Positions 17,832-26,185 are shown, numbered from the stretch's first letter. The stretch is DNA of 33,721 nt from Gemmatimonadota bacterium (GCA_007121455.1 SKKN01000021.1:1-33721); one strand, 5' to 3'. Translations and numbers: made by a program. The notes: generated from the letters alone by a model not told the origin.

Positions 17832-18955
17832 CAGATGTCCAGTAGCACGGCCAGCCAGTCGATGACGGCGTTCGCCACGATGATCAGCGTGATTCCGAGG
17901 ACCACGGCGGACGTCGCGGCCCTTCCCACTGCTCCTGCGTCGGCCCCGGTCTGCATCCCCTTCATGCACCCCGCGAGCCCGATGATCAGGCCGAAGACGG
18001 TCCCCTTGAAGACCCCGAGCAGGCCGTCGGAGAGCGTCACCGCGGCCAGGAGGCCACCCACGAACTGGGTGACGCTGAGGTCCAGCACGGTGATCGCGAC
18101 GACCATCCCTCCCAGGATGCCGACGAAGCTCGCGTAGATCGTCAGCAGGGGCATGGTCACGAGGAGGCCCAGCACTCGGGGGAGCACGAGGTGGTCGACG
18201 GGAGAGATACCGAGCGTCCGGAATGCGTCGATCTCCTCCGTGATCTTCATGCTGCCGAGTTCGGCGGCGAAGCCGGCCCCTGTCCGACCAGCCATGATGA
18301 TGCCCGTCATGAGGGCGGCCATCTCTCTCAACATCCCGTAGCCGACCAGGTACGAGACGAAGTACCCGGCCCCGAAGCGGCGAAGGACGACCGCTCCCAG
18401 AAATGAGATGATCATCCCGACGAGGAACGCGATCAGCGTGACGATGGGAAGCGCACCGGCGCTGTTCGATTGGACCGTGACCCAGAAGTCTCGCCAGCGC
18501 AGGCGCGACCGGCGAAGGATCAGGCGGGTGAAGCTGTCCGTGACCTCCCCTACAAAGCTGATCGCGGCCAGGAAGCCATCGTAGCCGGCGATACCCCTGG
18601 TTCCGAGGCGGGCGGGGAGGGAGGCAGCTCCCGCATCCCGATCCATCTCCTTTTCCGGAACCGCCCGGGCGAGCTCGAGGAGATGGCCGACCTCCTCGGG
18701 AAGGTTTCCTTCCTCGAATCCGAGGCCATGGGCTTCGCAGTAGGTTTCGACCTGCAGGAGGAAGGTGAGGAGGCTGCTGTCCCAGGTTCCGAGACCGGTG
18801 GCATCGAAGTCCACGGTATCCGTGGAGCGCGGAGCCGCTCCGTCCGCGACGAGTTGGCCAAACCGCGGAGTCGCGTTGGTCAGTGCCCAATCGCCGGTCA
18901 ACCCGACGATCAGCGTATTTTCCTTCCGATGGACATCCACCTGCATCGCGGTCAC
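17831..18955 (-). CDS. MlaE-like permease with N-terminal STAS domain
   Basis: A 374-residue inner-membrane permease of the MCE transporter fused to a STAS domain. Residues about 1-105 are STAS-like (VGLTGDWALTNATPRF, DFDATGLGTWDSSLLTFL). The rest is the MlaE fold with its signature EEIDAFRTLGISPVDHLVLPR and about five membrane helices. In E. coli the STAS protein MlaB is separate, so this one chain replaces MlaB plus MlaE. I prefer GTG 18955, which has GGAGAG about 10 nt upstream; an ATG at 18946 is the alternative. It is first in the operon. Confidence 0.92.
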   Translation of the reverse strand: MTAMQVDVHRKENTLIVGLTGDWALTNATPRFGQLVADGAAPRSTDTVDFDATGLGTWDSSLLTFLLQVETYCEAHGLGFEEGNLPEEVGHLLELARAVPEKEMDRDAGAASLPARLGTRGIAGYDGFLAAISFVGEVTDSFTRLILRRSRLRWRDFWVTVQSNSAGALPIVTLIAFLVGMIISFLGAVVLRRFGAGYFVSYLVGYGMLREMAALMTGIIMAGRTGAGFAAELGSMKITEEIDAFRTLGISPVDHLVLPRVLGLLVTMPLLTIYASFVGILGGMVVAITVLDLSVTQFVGGLLAAVTLSDGLLGVFKGTVFGLIIGLAGCMKGMQTGADAGAVGRAATSAVVLGITLIIVANAVIDWLAVLLDI

Positions 18956-19433
18956 GACGAACTCACTCTCCGGAGTCGGGTAACCGCCCTGCCCTCGCAG
19001 TCGAGCGAGAGCAGTGGAAGTCGTGGGATCAAGTGTGCGACGACGAGCCCTTCCGTCGATGCTCGCGAATTCAGGCCGCCGAAAGCGTGGCAGTCCCATC
19101 GACACAAGGTTGATACCCCGGTCCACCCGAAGAAGCCCATCTGCCTTCGGGAGATGGGCTCGCTCGCCCGCGCGCACCGTGGATTGCGGCCTTCCCTCGC
19201 AGAAGGGCGCGGCAGCGGGGGTGGATTCCCCACACAACGTCGTCCACGCAGGCCGCAGGGGAATTCAACGCCGGGTGGGTGGCGGGATTCCGATCGGCCC
19301 CGGTCGAGCGAGGGCGTTTGGGGATCTGGCCACTCGCCCGGCCGAAGGGCAGGCGCCGGCCTTCTTGTGCGGCACCCCTATGGCGACACCCGCAGTGGCC
19401 AGCGGAGCTTGGGAGAAGCGCCGTTGCGCTCCT
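18956..19433. other. gene-poor stretch upstream of the MCE operon, with a UUCG hairpin
   Basis: I see no convincing gene here in any frame; long open frames exist only because of GC bias. It must hold the promoter of the MCE operon. At 19134-19160 there is a 9-bp perfect stem (agcccatct/agatgggct) closed by CC-TTCG-GG, a stable tetraloop type on the plus strand. On the minus strand the same hairpin is followed by TCTTC, so it could act as a weak terminator after the hydrolase gene or as a leader structure. Confidence 0.4.
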
Positions 19434-20297
19434 TCACCGGCCGAAGTGTCGCCGTACGAAGGCCCCGATCGCGGGAGCGAAGGCGAGGCCGAAGTCCTCG
19501 GCGTCCCGCAGCTCAGCGCTCATCGCGACCCGGGCCAGCTCACCGCGGGGAAGCGTTTGGGCCACCGCCTGGGCGAGCTCCGGAGGGTGGCGCCGGTCCA
19601 TACCGGGGATCACGAGGATGGGGGCGTGGACGGACCTGAGCTCATCGAGGCTCCGAAAGGAGCGGTCCCGGCCGATGGCTGCGGCGGCGGCCGCGCTCTC
19701 CCGGTCCGCGCGCGGAAGCGCTTCTTCCACCATTCGGCCGATGAGGGGTGCGAGCTCCCCGAGGATCGGCGCCCAGCCGGCCTCGATGCCACCCCTTCGC
19801 ACCCGCTCGGCGAACGCCTCCATGTACCTGCGCTCGGCCTCCTTCGCCTGGTCGTCCTCGATGTCCTCGACGCTCACGAGGACGGCGGCGGCCACCCGGT
19901 CGGGGTGCGCGAGGGCGACGCGGAGCGCGATGGTGGAGCCGAGACCGGCACCTCCCACCACGGCCTCCTGGACGCCGAGGCAGTCGAGCCACGACACCAC
20001 GTCGTCGGCGTAGCGAGCCCAGGTATGGAGCGCCGGCTCCCGGCAGACCGAGCGGCCGTAGCCCCGCACGTCGGGAAGGATCACGGACAGCCCGAACCTC
20101 GCCCGCAGCTCGCCCGCGAGAGGAAGAAGGCTTCGGTGGTCGGGGCCACCCCCGTGCATGAGAAGGACCGGGGGACCGGCCTCGTCCGAGGCACCTTCCC
20201 CCCGCATCACGCGAGCGTGGAGCGGCCAACCGTCGTCCGCACGATCGTTGAGGAGCGCCTCACCCTCTTCGCCGCGCGAGGTGCGCGAGAAGGTCAT
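19434..20297 (-). CDS. alpha/beta-hydrolase-fold protein lacking the nucleophile
   Basis: A protein of about 287 residues with a clear alpha/beta-hydrolase fold: oxyanion-region HGGGPD, strand-turn VILPDVRGYGRS, and the nucleophile-elbow region VVGGAGLGSTIAL. In active members the elbow is GxSxG. Here the Ser position is Gly (codon at 19944-19946 reads GGT, one base from AGT). The late Asp may be MDRRHPP, but no His appears at the usual C-terminal position (MSAELRDAEDFG). It therefore looks catalytically dead in the classical sense, and may bind a ligand or use another mechanism. Start at 20297 is chosen for AGGA 5 nt upstream; a Met at 20312 is also in frame. Confidence 0.82.
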   Translation of the reverse strand: MTFSRTSRGEEGEALLNDRADDGWPLHARVMRGEGASDEAGPPVLLMHGGGPDHRSLLPLAGELRARFGLSVILPDVRGYGRSVCREPALHTWARYADDVVSWLDCLGVQEAVVGGAGLGSTIALRVALAHPDRVAAAVLVSVEDIEDDQAKEAERRYMEAFAERVRRGGIEAGWAPILGELAPLIGRMVEEALPRADRESAAAAAAIGRDRSFRSLDELRSVHAPILVIPGMDRRHPPELAQAVAQTLPRGELARVAMSAELRDAEDFGLAFAPAIGAFVRRHFGR

Positions 20298-20509
20298 GCA
20301 TCCTGCTCGCATCCGAAGTCCAGTGCCCGCTCGAGGAGCTCGCGGCCGGCGCCCACGGTAAGGGCGAGGAGCGGGTCATCACGCTCCCGGCGTCGGAGAA
20401 CCGCGGACCGGCAGCGGACCCCGGGGGCACCCCATTTGGCGAGTCCGGTAGAAGGAGGTGGGGCCGGATCGTGTCGCCCCCCTCCCTTGCACCGAGCGCC
20501 GGGCAGCCC

Positions 20510-21220
20510 ATGAACCGTCGAACGTTTCTCCGGACCGGAGGGGCCGTCGTGGCACTGGCGGGCCTGGCCGAGCCCGTCCCCTCGAGCCCCAGCTCCAAGT
20601 CGGGTCTCCGCCAGAGCGGATCGGCTCGGACCGGGCCGGAATCGGGATTTGTCTCCAGGGGGGGACCCCGGACCCTCCGTATCCCAGCTACCCTCCAAGC
20701 CGACGCCTTCGCCTCCTCCTCGGGAGCGGACGCCCGCTATCACGCGCTGGTCCACGAGGAGGGTAGCGCGGCCGGTAAGGCGCTCCTCACCACGCCTTAC
20801 CCGGACGGGGACGTAGCCCGGCAGCTTCGGGCCTCCGGCGCCCGGGACGGAGGAGGGGTCCCCATGTCCGCCTGGACCCTCCGGCGACTTCCCCTGGTTC
20901 CCGCTCCGGACCGGAGGGTGGAAGGCTCGCCCCTCACCGTGATGGTGGAATGGGAGGGATGGGGAGCTCCCCGGGAGCTGGCCCAACTCCTGCAGGACCC
21001 GGGAGGCCGGGGGGTGGAGCTCCGCTTCGGAGGGAACGAAGACCAGGATCACCACTGGGAGTCGGGATGCATCGTCTGCCTCTTCAGTTGCCCGGGTGGA
21101 GTGATCTCGAACGCCCGCTACTCGATCCGGGACCACGTTCGGGAAGTCACACGCTTTTCGCCAGCGGCCGACCTTCCGCCGGAGGGGACGGAGGTGACGG
21201 TGGTACTCAAGCTGGTATGA
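20510..21220 (+). CDS. Tat-exported YdjY-domain protein
   Basis: A 236-residue protein. The ATG at 20510 begins a twin-arginine signal (MNRRTFLRTGGAVVALAGLA), so it is exported folded, often a sign of a cofactor. The rest matches the YdjY domain: YHALVHEEGSAAGKALLTTP, GSPLTVMVEWEGWG, GGRGVELRFGGNEDQDHHWESG and a Cys cluster C187-x2-C190-x3-C194. The cluster plus Tat export could mean a metal or iron-sulphur site (inference). The domain's biochemical role is not established. The ribosome-binding site is weak. It diverges from the hydrolase-fold gene across about 210 bp. Confidence 0.8.
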   Translation: MNRRTFLRTGGAVVALAGLAEPVPSSPSSKSGLRQSGSARTGPESGFVSRGGPRTLRIPATLQADAFASSSGADARYHALVHEEGSAAGKALLTTPYPDGDVARQLRASGARDGGGVPMSAWTLRRLPLVPAPDRRVEGSPLTVMVEWEGWGAPRELAQLLQDPGGRGVELRFGGNEDQDHHWESGCIVCLFSCPGGVISNARYSIRDHVREVTRFSPAADLPPEGTEVTVVLKLV

Positions 21221-21331
21221 TACCGCTTGCGCCTCCTCAATGCCGCTCCCCCGTTGAATTGGCGTAGGGCTCCCGACGGGAGAGACCCGTGCTGGGAGAA
21301 GTGACCGAGGGACCCCACTCTGGAGGATCAC

Positions 21332-22087
21332 ATGACTGGGTTCGCCGACAAGACCGCGATCGTGACGGGCGCAGGATCAGGGCTCGGGGAAGCCATCGGC
21401 AAGGCTCTCGCCGCCCGCGGCGCAAACGTCGTTGTGTCCGATATCAACCTCGAATCAGTCGAGCGAGTCGCATCGGAGATCGAGGGGGCGGGCGGGACCG
21501 CGAGCGCGGTGCGCCAGGATACGGCGAAGCCCGAAGACTCCAAGCGCGTGGTGAGACACGCAGTGGACAGGTTCGGAGCGCTCCACTTCGCCGTCAACAA
21601 CGCCGGCATCGGAGGAGCCCAGGCACCCACCGGAGAGATCGATCTCGAGGATTAGCGGCGGGTGATCGACATCAATCTGAATGGCGTGCTCTATGGGATG
21701 CGCTATCAGATCCCGGCGATCCTCGAGACCGGCCCGCTCGAGGGCGCGATTGTCAACATGGCCTCCATCCACGGAACCGTCGCGGCGATCGGCAACGGAG
21801 CGTACACGACTGCGAAACACGGCGTCGTGGGATTGACCAAGAACGCCGCGGCCGAGTACGGGCCGCAGGGCCTGCGAATCAACTGTGTGGGGCCGGCGTA
21901 TATCGACACGCCCTTGTTGTCCGACTTGCCTGACCACGTACGGACGGATCTCGTGTCCCGTCACCCCTTGGGACGACTGGGACGGACCGAGGAAGTGGCG
22001 CCTCTGGTCTGCTTCCTCTTGTCCGACGAAGCGTCGTTCATCACCGGTGGCTATTACCTGGTGGACGGAGGGTACACTGCGGTGTAG
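21332..22087 (+). pseudogene. short-chain dehydrogenase/reductase interrupted by one amber codon
   Basis: A 251-codon SDR (NAD(P)-dependent oxidoreductase) that is complete except for TAG at 21653-21655. ATG 21332 follows GGAGG. The Rossmann motif TGAGSGLG (12-19), NNAG, catalytic Ser145 (MASIHG), Tyr158-x3-Lys162 (YTTAKHG) and the family C-terminus ([13 protein letters not shown]) are all in one frame. The stop falls where SDRs normally have Trp ([15 protein letters not shown]), so a single TGG-to-TAG change explains it. The second part could restart at GTG 21662, but without the Rossmann fold it would not bind cofactor. It could be a recent pseudogene, a sequencing error or a read-through site. 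Confidence 0.9.
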
Positions 22088-22133
22088 GTCGGACGACCCT
22101 CGAAAACCTTCTGGCGCTTCGCTCTTGTATCAC

Positions 22134-22166
22134 GGGTCTGGGTAGACTCGAGCTGCCGCCTCACGC
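22134..22166 (-). repeat. tRNA-Ile 3'-half-like fragment, copy B
   Basis: These 33 bp match 31370-31403 at 30 of 34 aligned positions (three substitutions, one gap), in the same orientation. The matching sequence is the variable region, T-arm and acceptor 3' strand of a tRNA-Ile gene read on the minus strand. The T-arm here is degenerate (ggcag against ctacc has one mismatch, loop ctcgagt), and no anticodon or D-arm can be folded around it. It is a relic, not a tRNA. It lies 47 bp after the interrupted SDR gene. Confidence 0.65.
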
Positions 22167-22240
22167 CGGCATCTCGCAGCCCCAGTGGCATAGCCCGCGG
22201 CGAAAGCGAAGGTTAGCGGAAGACGCCGGCTGAGCGGCCG

Positions 22241-22699
22241 TTAGCGGGGCCGGCTGCTCGTGTGGGTGTGACGTACCACCCAGCGGTTGCCACGGCGCTC
22301 GAGAATGGCCGTCCCGCGGCCCACGTGATCGAGCCGGCGATCGCCGTAATCGGCCCGGAGGGTGTAGCGGAAGATCGCCCAGGCGACGTCCCCCACCACT
22401 CGGGGTTCGACCTCGCTGGGCCGATACTCGAAGTTCTCGAACGCCTCGAGCTCCGGTCCCAGGTGGTCGTCGCGGTAGTCCGTCCAGCCGCGGTCGATTC
22501 CCGTCCCTTCGATCACGGTAAGGTCCTCGCCTGCGTACAGGGTATCGAGGGCGATCATGTCTCCGCGCTCCGCGGCTGCGAACAGCGCCTCTATGGTCGC
22601 GCGCACCTGTGCCGTGTCCGACGGCGCTCCGGCCTGTGCCTGGGCGACACCGGGTGTGAGCAGGAGCGGAAGAAGCAGGAATACGTGGCGGAGGCGCAT
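22241..22699 (-). CDS. secreted NTF2/SnoaL-like protein
   Basis: A 152-residue protein from ATG 22699 behind GGAG. The signal peptide ends at GVAQAQA (about 22). The mature domain is an NTF2-like fold of the DUF4440/SnoaL type: VRATIEALFAAAERGDMIALDTLY, then LTVIEGTGIDRGW, VGDVAWAIFRYTLRA and the closing strand pair GTAILERRGNRWVVRHTHTS. Such domains bind small molecules or act as simple cyclases or isomerases, and no substrate can be inferred. It stands alone in the first part of the accessory segment. Confidence 0.82.
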   Translation of the reverse strand: MRLRHVFLLLPLLLTPGVAQAQAGAPSDTAQVRATIEALFAAAERGDMIALDTLYAGEDLTVIEGTGIDRGWTDYRDDHLGPELEAFENFEYRPSEVEPRVVGDVAWAIFRYTLRADYGDRRLDHVGRGTAILERRGNRWVVRHTHTSSRPR

Positions 22700-22837
22700 G
22701 GCTGGGCTCCGGAGCTGGATCGCACGTCGCGATGCGTTGTTGTCGTCGCCATCCACCCAGCCCCTTTTCCGGGGAAGGGGAATGACGGTGATGGATACCG
22801 GGCACTCCTAAAGCTATGCCTCTCCTCCGGGAGAAGC

Positions 22838-23037
22838 TACCTACGGCCTGCGCCCGCGGACCCCGGCCCTGGTGCCGTTCGACTCATCATCAGTGCGTCG
22901 ACGAGTTCCGGCTCATCGGGTTCGGTCTGGAGCTCCCCGAGCGAGAGCCGTCCCGGAGGCCCCTCGAGCCCGACCTCCGTGAACCCCATTCGGAGCGCCC
23001 AGCAGGGTTCTCTCAGAGCGAATTGCCACGGCGGCCG
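22838..23037 (-). pseudogene. possible C-terminal gene fragment of unknown family
   Basis: A minus-strand frame between stops reads about 67 residues including FALREPCWALRMGFTEVG, GRLSLGELQTEPDEPELVDA and ends at a TAG (22838-22840). The composition looks protein-like and the ALRMGFTEVG phrase recalls acetyltransferase-like C-termini, but no start codon with a ribosome-binding site is present and it overlaps the TetR remnant on the other strand. It may be the tail of a lost gene, or chance. Confidence 0.25.
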
Positions 23038-23290
23038 GATTCACTACCGGCGCGATCTACTCCAATTTCGGCGGCAAGGAGGCTCTGTTCATCGCCCTTC
23101 TCGACGCCCACGTGGAGCGACTCCTCGCCGCCGTCGATGAGGTGAGCGGGCGGACCGACCCCCGTGTTCGGCAGCGACAGATGAGGGAACGCGTCGCCGA
23201 ACTGGTCATCAGGATGTCGGGTCCCCAGGAGAGCGAACTCGGCGGAACTGACCTGAGCACGCGTCAGCAGGACCAGGCTCCACTTCCTCC
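22983..23290 (+). pseudogene. TetR-family regulator remnant
   Basis: In one plus-strand frame, open from a TGA at 22980-22982, the sequence reads SERIATAAGFTTGAIYSNFG and GKEALFIALLDAHVERLLAA. This is the recognition half of a TetR DNA-binding domain plus the start of the ligand domain. The first helix and any start codon are missing. The C-terminal ligand domain dissolves after VAELVIRMSG (near 23220) where it meets the 3' end of the membrane-protein gene on the other strand. It is a gene truncated at both ends. Confidence 0.8.
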
Positions 23291-23883
23291 CCGCGGGCTC
23301 CTCCCCTTCCGGCCCCCCCCCGCCCCTCATGAGCACCGCCCGGCCTGAAAATGAGATGGGAGAGCAACAGGTATCCCACAACCGCACCCCCTGCGACCAG
23401 GAGCAGGTAAATCACCATGAGCATCAGGTAGCTCAATCCCATTTCGCCCACCACCGCCAGCACCAGCGCGGCAAGCCAGGAGACGCCGGAGACGGACCCG
23501 GTCAAGGCGAATAGCCACTGCTTCGACGTCAGCATCCGCTCCGGCAGTGTCTCATGGCGGTGTCGCCCCAGCATTGGGATCACCGTTGCATGGAAGACCA
23601 CCCCATTCGCCATCAACACCACCACCGCCGTCATCTTGGCCTGGAAGTGGAGCACCTCCCAGATGGCCACGTTGTGGAGCAACAGAGCAACCCCTGTGAG
23701 GACCAATAGGGCCAGGCCCGCCAGCACCACGTGTGCCGTTGCCCGGATAAGGACATACTGGTCGTCGCTGACCCGTCGATTCCGGATCGCGCTAAGGAAG
23801 ACCGAGTCGCTGGCTGCGGCGGCGCCTACACCTATGGCAGCACCCGACACGTGAAGAACGGTGCGGACGCCGTAGAGGCTCAT
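23209..23883 (-). CDS. uncharacterised integral membrane protein
   Basis: A 224-residue protein with about five membrane helices (near 5-30, 48-70, 80-105, 125-150, 155-178). Conserved-looking His, Lys and Asn occur in or near helices (RTVLHVSGAAIG, LHFQAKMTAVVVLMANGVVFHA). I recall similar small membrane proteins without assigned function. After about residue 182 the sequence becomes a low-complexity Gly/Arg/Glu tail that overlaps the TetR remnant, so the original C-terminus was probably lost in a rearrangement. Its ATG overlaps the TPR gene's stop (ATGA), showing translational coupling. Confidence 0.75.
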   Translation of the reverse strand: MSLYGVRTVLHVSGAAIGVGAAAASDSVFLSAIRNRRVSDDQYVLIRATAHVVLAGLALLVLTGVALLLHNVAIWEVLHFQAKMTAVVVLMANGVVFHATVIPMLGRHRHETLPERMLTSKQWLFALTGSVSGVSWLAALVLAVVGEMGLSYLMLMVIYLLLVAGGAVVGYLLLSHLIFRPGGAHEGRGGAGRGGARGEEVEPGPADACSGQFRRVRSPGDPTS

Positions 23884-25454
23884 GGCATTGTCGCCTCTCG
23901 GTGTTGGTTCACCGCGCTCGAGCGTGCGGCTCTCGCCTGCTCGATCCCCGTCTTGGCGTAGCGGCGATTGGGAGTCCGCTCCAGCGAAGCCTCGTACGCC
24001 GCGATCGCCTGGTCCGTGCGGCCTTCCTGGAGCAGCATGTCGCCATAGAGTTCACGCACAGGAAGGATCTCGCCCGGCGTGATGGGATGCTTCTCCATGG
24101 AATCCTCCAGATCGGCGGCCTCGCTCACGAGCCCGAGCGCCGTATCAGTCTCGCCGCTCTCGTAAAGAATCCAGGCTTCTACGGCCTGGCCGAGCGCCTC
24201 GGTCATGTGCGCCCAGTAGTCGTCGCCTTTCTCCCGCAGGGCGCGAACGGCTGCTTCGATACGCTCGCGCTCGCCCTCCGCCTGCTCGAGGTTCCCGGTG
24301 CGCGCCGCGCCGAGCCCCCGCGCGTAGTGGAAGAGCGCATCACCCGCCGGCATCGTCTCCCAGTCGATCACGTCCGGCGCCCTCGGCTCCAGCCGAGCTG
24401 CCTCCTCCCAGCGCCGCTGCTCGAGGTAGTAGCGGGCCTGCGGTGCCGCCACTCCGTAGGCGACGGTAAGGACCGGCGGCATCCCCTCCTCGAAGTTCTG
24501 GATACGCTCGAGCGTCTCCCGCGCCCTTTCCTCTTGGTCCATCTGCAAGTAGGCGTACATCGCATAGTCCAGAGCATGGACGTAGTGGCCACCCGCGCGG
24601 GGGTCCACGTCGGCCAAGCGCAGCGCCGCCTCGGCGGAGCGCTCGTTGAACTCGGCCGTCTCCTCCCACTGCCCGAGGCGCACGAAGATATGGCTTGCCA
24701 TATGAAGGGCGTGCGGCGTCTCCGGGGCCAACTCGCCATACGCCTCCGCCACCTCCTCTGCCCTGGGTGCGAGCTCCGGGCTGTCGTAGGCGTGCAGGAG
24801 ATAGTGGTGCAGGCCGGGGTGCTCCGGATGTCGGTCCAAGTAGCTCAGCATGAGCGCGCCGGCCTCCCGCTCCAGCGCATAATCATGCTCCTCCTCGGGC
24901 GAGAACTGCGTCTGTGCGTAGGCGACCTGCGCGAGAGCATAGAACGCGGCGGCGTCCACATCCTCGCGGTGCGCCTCATGCAGCTCGCGCTGGGCCTCTT
25001 TCCAGGCTAGCACCCGCGCCTCGTGATCGGCGGGGGGGCTGGGTGCGGCAGGAGCCGGATCGGTGAAAAAGGCTTCCGCAGCAGCGACATGCGCCTGCTC
25101 GCGCTCCGTCGGCGCACCGATCTCCTGGGCAGCCTCCACTGCCGCCGCGCCACGCTCCAAGCCCTCCTCGCTCGTCGGGTGCCAGAGCGGCTGAAAGCTC
25201 GTCATGGCGATCCCCCAGTGCGCCATAGCACACTGCGGGTCCAACCCGGCCGCGGAGTCGAAGTGCTCTTGTGCCTGCGAGTACATCATGTGGTGGAGCT
25301 GCAAAAGGCCCTGCTCGAACTCCCGCTGTGCTTCCTCGTTGCAGGAGATGGGAAAGTCGACTTCTCCCAGCTCCTGCTCCTGGGGCTGAGCCACTACCAG
25401 ACCCGCCGAGAGCAGAAGACCGAAGACTGCGGTGAGAAGTGCTCGAAGTTTCAT
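23880..25454 (-). CDS. secreted TPR-repeat protein
   Basis: A 524-residue protein. ATG 25454 follows GAGGAGG and starts a signal peptide ending near VVAQ (about 24). The rest is a helical TPR array: FEQGLLQLHHMMYSQAQEHF, AQCAMAHWGIAM-like repeats, HYVHALDYAMYAYLQMDQEE and a final AIAAYEASLERTPNRRYAKTG. The HPGLHHYLLHAYD and THALHMASHIF-type His-rich repeats are typical of a TPR subfamily annotated only as hypothetical. It is likely a periplasmic scaffold for protein contacts. It is coupled by overlap to the membrane protein gene downstream, so the two may act together. Confidence 0.85.
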   Translation of the reverse strand: MKLRALLTAVFGLLLSAGLVVAQPQEQELGEVDFPISCNEEAQREFEQGLLQLHHMMYSQAQEHFDSAAGLDPQCAMAHWGIAMTSFQPLWHPTSEEGLERGAAAVEAAQEIGAPTEREQAHVAAAEAFFTDPAPAAPSPPADHEARVLAWKEAQRELHEAHREDVDAAAFYALAQVAYAQTQFSPEEEHDYALEREAGALMLSYLDRHPEHPGLHHYLLHAYDSPELAPRAEEVAEAYGELAPETPHALHMASHIFVRLGQWEETAEFNERSAEAALRLADVDPRAGGHYVHALDYAMYAYLQMDQEERARETLERIQNFEEGMPPVLTVAYGVAAPQARYYLEQRRWEEAARLEPRAPDVIDWETMPAGDALFHYARGLGAARTGNLEQAEGERERIEAAVRALREKGDDYWAHMTEALGQAVEAWILYESGETDTALGLVSEAADLEDSMEKHPITPGEILPVRELYGDMLLQEGRTDQAIAAYEASLERTPNRRYAKTGIEQARAARSSAVNQHREATMP

Positions 25455-25686
25455 GGCAGACCTCCTCTCGCCTCTGGTGCATACTGCGGTCACACGGCTG
25501 CCTGTGCCTCGATAGGCGCCACCGCAACCATGTTGCCATGGAGCCAGAATGTGATAGCGATCCCCAGCCGTGCTGCTCGAGATCAAGATCCAATGCAAGA
25601 TTCATACGTTCGGCCAACCCTTTCCGACCGAGGCATTCCGAGCCGCACAGTCGCGCCTTCTCGAGCCCGCACTCGCCAACCGTCCT

Positions 25687-25959
25687 CTATCCCTCCCCCG
25701 GATATCCCTCCCCCGGAAACTCTTTCCACCACCGGAAGATTTGCTCCCACATGTCCAGGACGTTGGCACGGCCGCTCACCGTGTGGCCCTCGCCCGAATA
25801 GCGGACCAGGCGCGCCCGGTTGCCCCGACGGAGCAGCTCGGTGAAGAACATCTCGGCCTGTTGGATGGGCACGAAGTCCTCATCTCCGTGGATCATGAGA
25901 AGAGGTGTGTCCACATCGGCCACGTAGGTGAGCGGGCTGGCCTTGGCCAGCGCCATGAC
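25687..25959 (-). pseudogene. C-terminal remnant of an S9 prolyl oligopeptidase-family peptidase
   Basis: The frame reads ASPLTYVADVDTPLLMIHG, then GDEDFVPIQQAEMFFTELLR and the catalytic-His region YSGEGHTVSGRANVLDMWEQ. These are the last 80-90 residues of an S9-type acylaminoacyl peptidase, with the triad Asp and His but no nucleophile Ser, no beta-propeller and no start. Upstream of about 25959 the frame loses all resemblance. The C-terminus ends in a short repeated FPGEGYPGEG. It is a decayed gene, most of it deleted. Confidence 0.82.
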
Positions 25960-26185
25960 GGCGATCGGCAGCATCAGCCCCCGTCGATGATCGGCGGGAA
26001 GCCGACGGGGAGCCGTGATGGACAGTTGCGGGGAACCGAGGGCGGCAATGAACCGCTGCACGAGCGGAGGAAGCCTGGCGAGGGCGCATCGACACGCTCG
26101 ATGTGGCGGGTGTGTCGCGTGCCCGCTAATGTTGTCAACGAAAATGTTGGCGCACCGTCCTGTGTCCGCCTGAGGATCTCCTACC

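Noticed and set aside
17832-18890. Long N-terminal extension of the MlaF-like ATPase in the same frame.
   Set aside because: It is out of frame with the intact mlaE-like gene on the same strand, Arg/Pro/Gly-rich, and the true start is fixed by the TGATG overlap.
22134-22240. A complete tRNA on the minus strand around the 22134 fragment.
   Set aside because: No D-arm, anticodon stem or 5' acceptor strand can be folded, and the T-stem has a mismatch.
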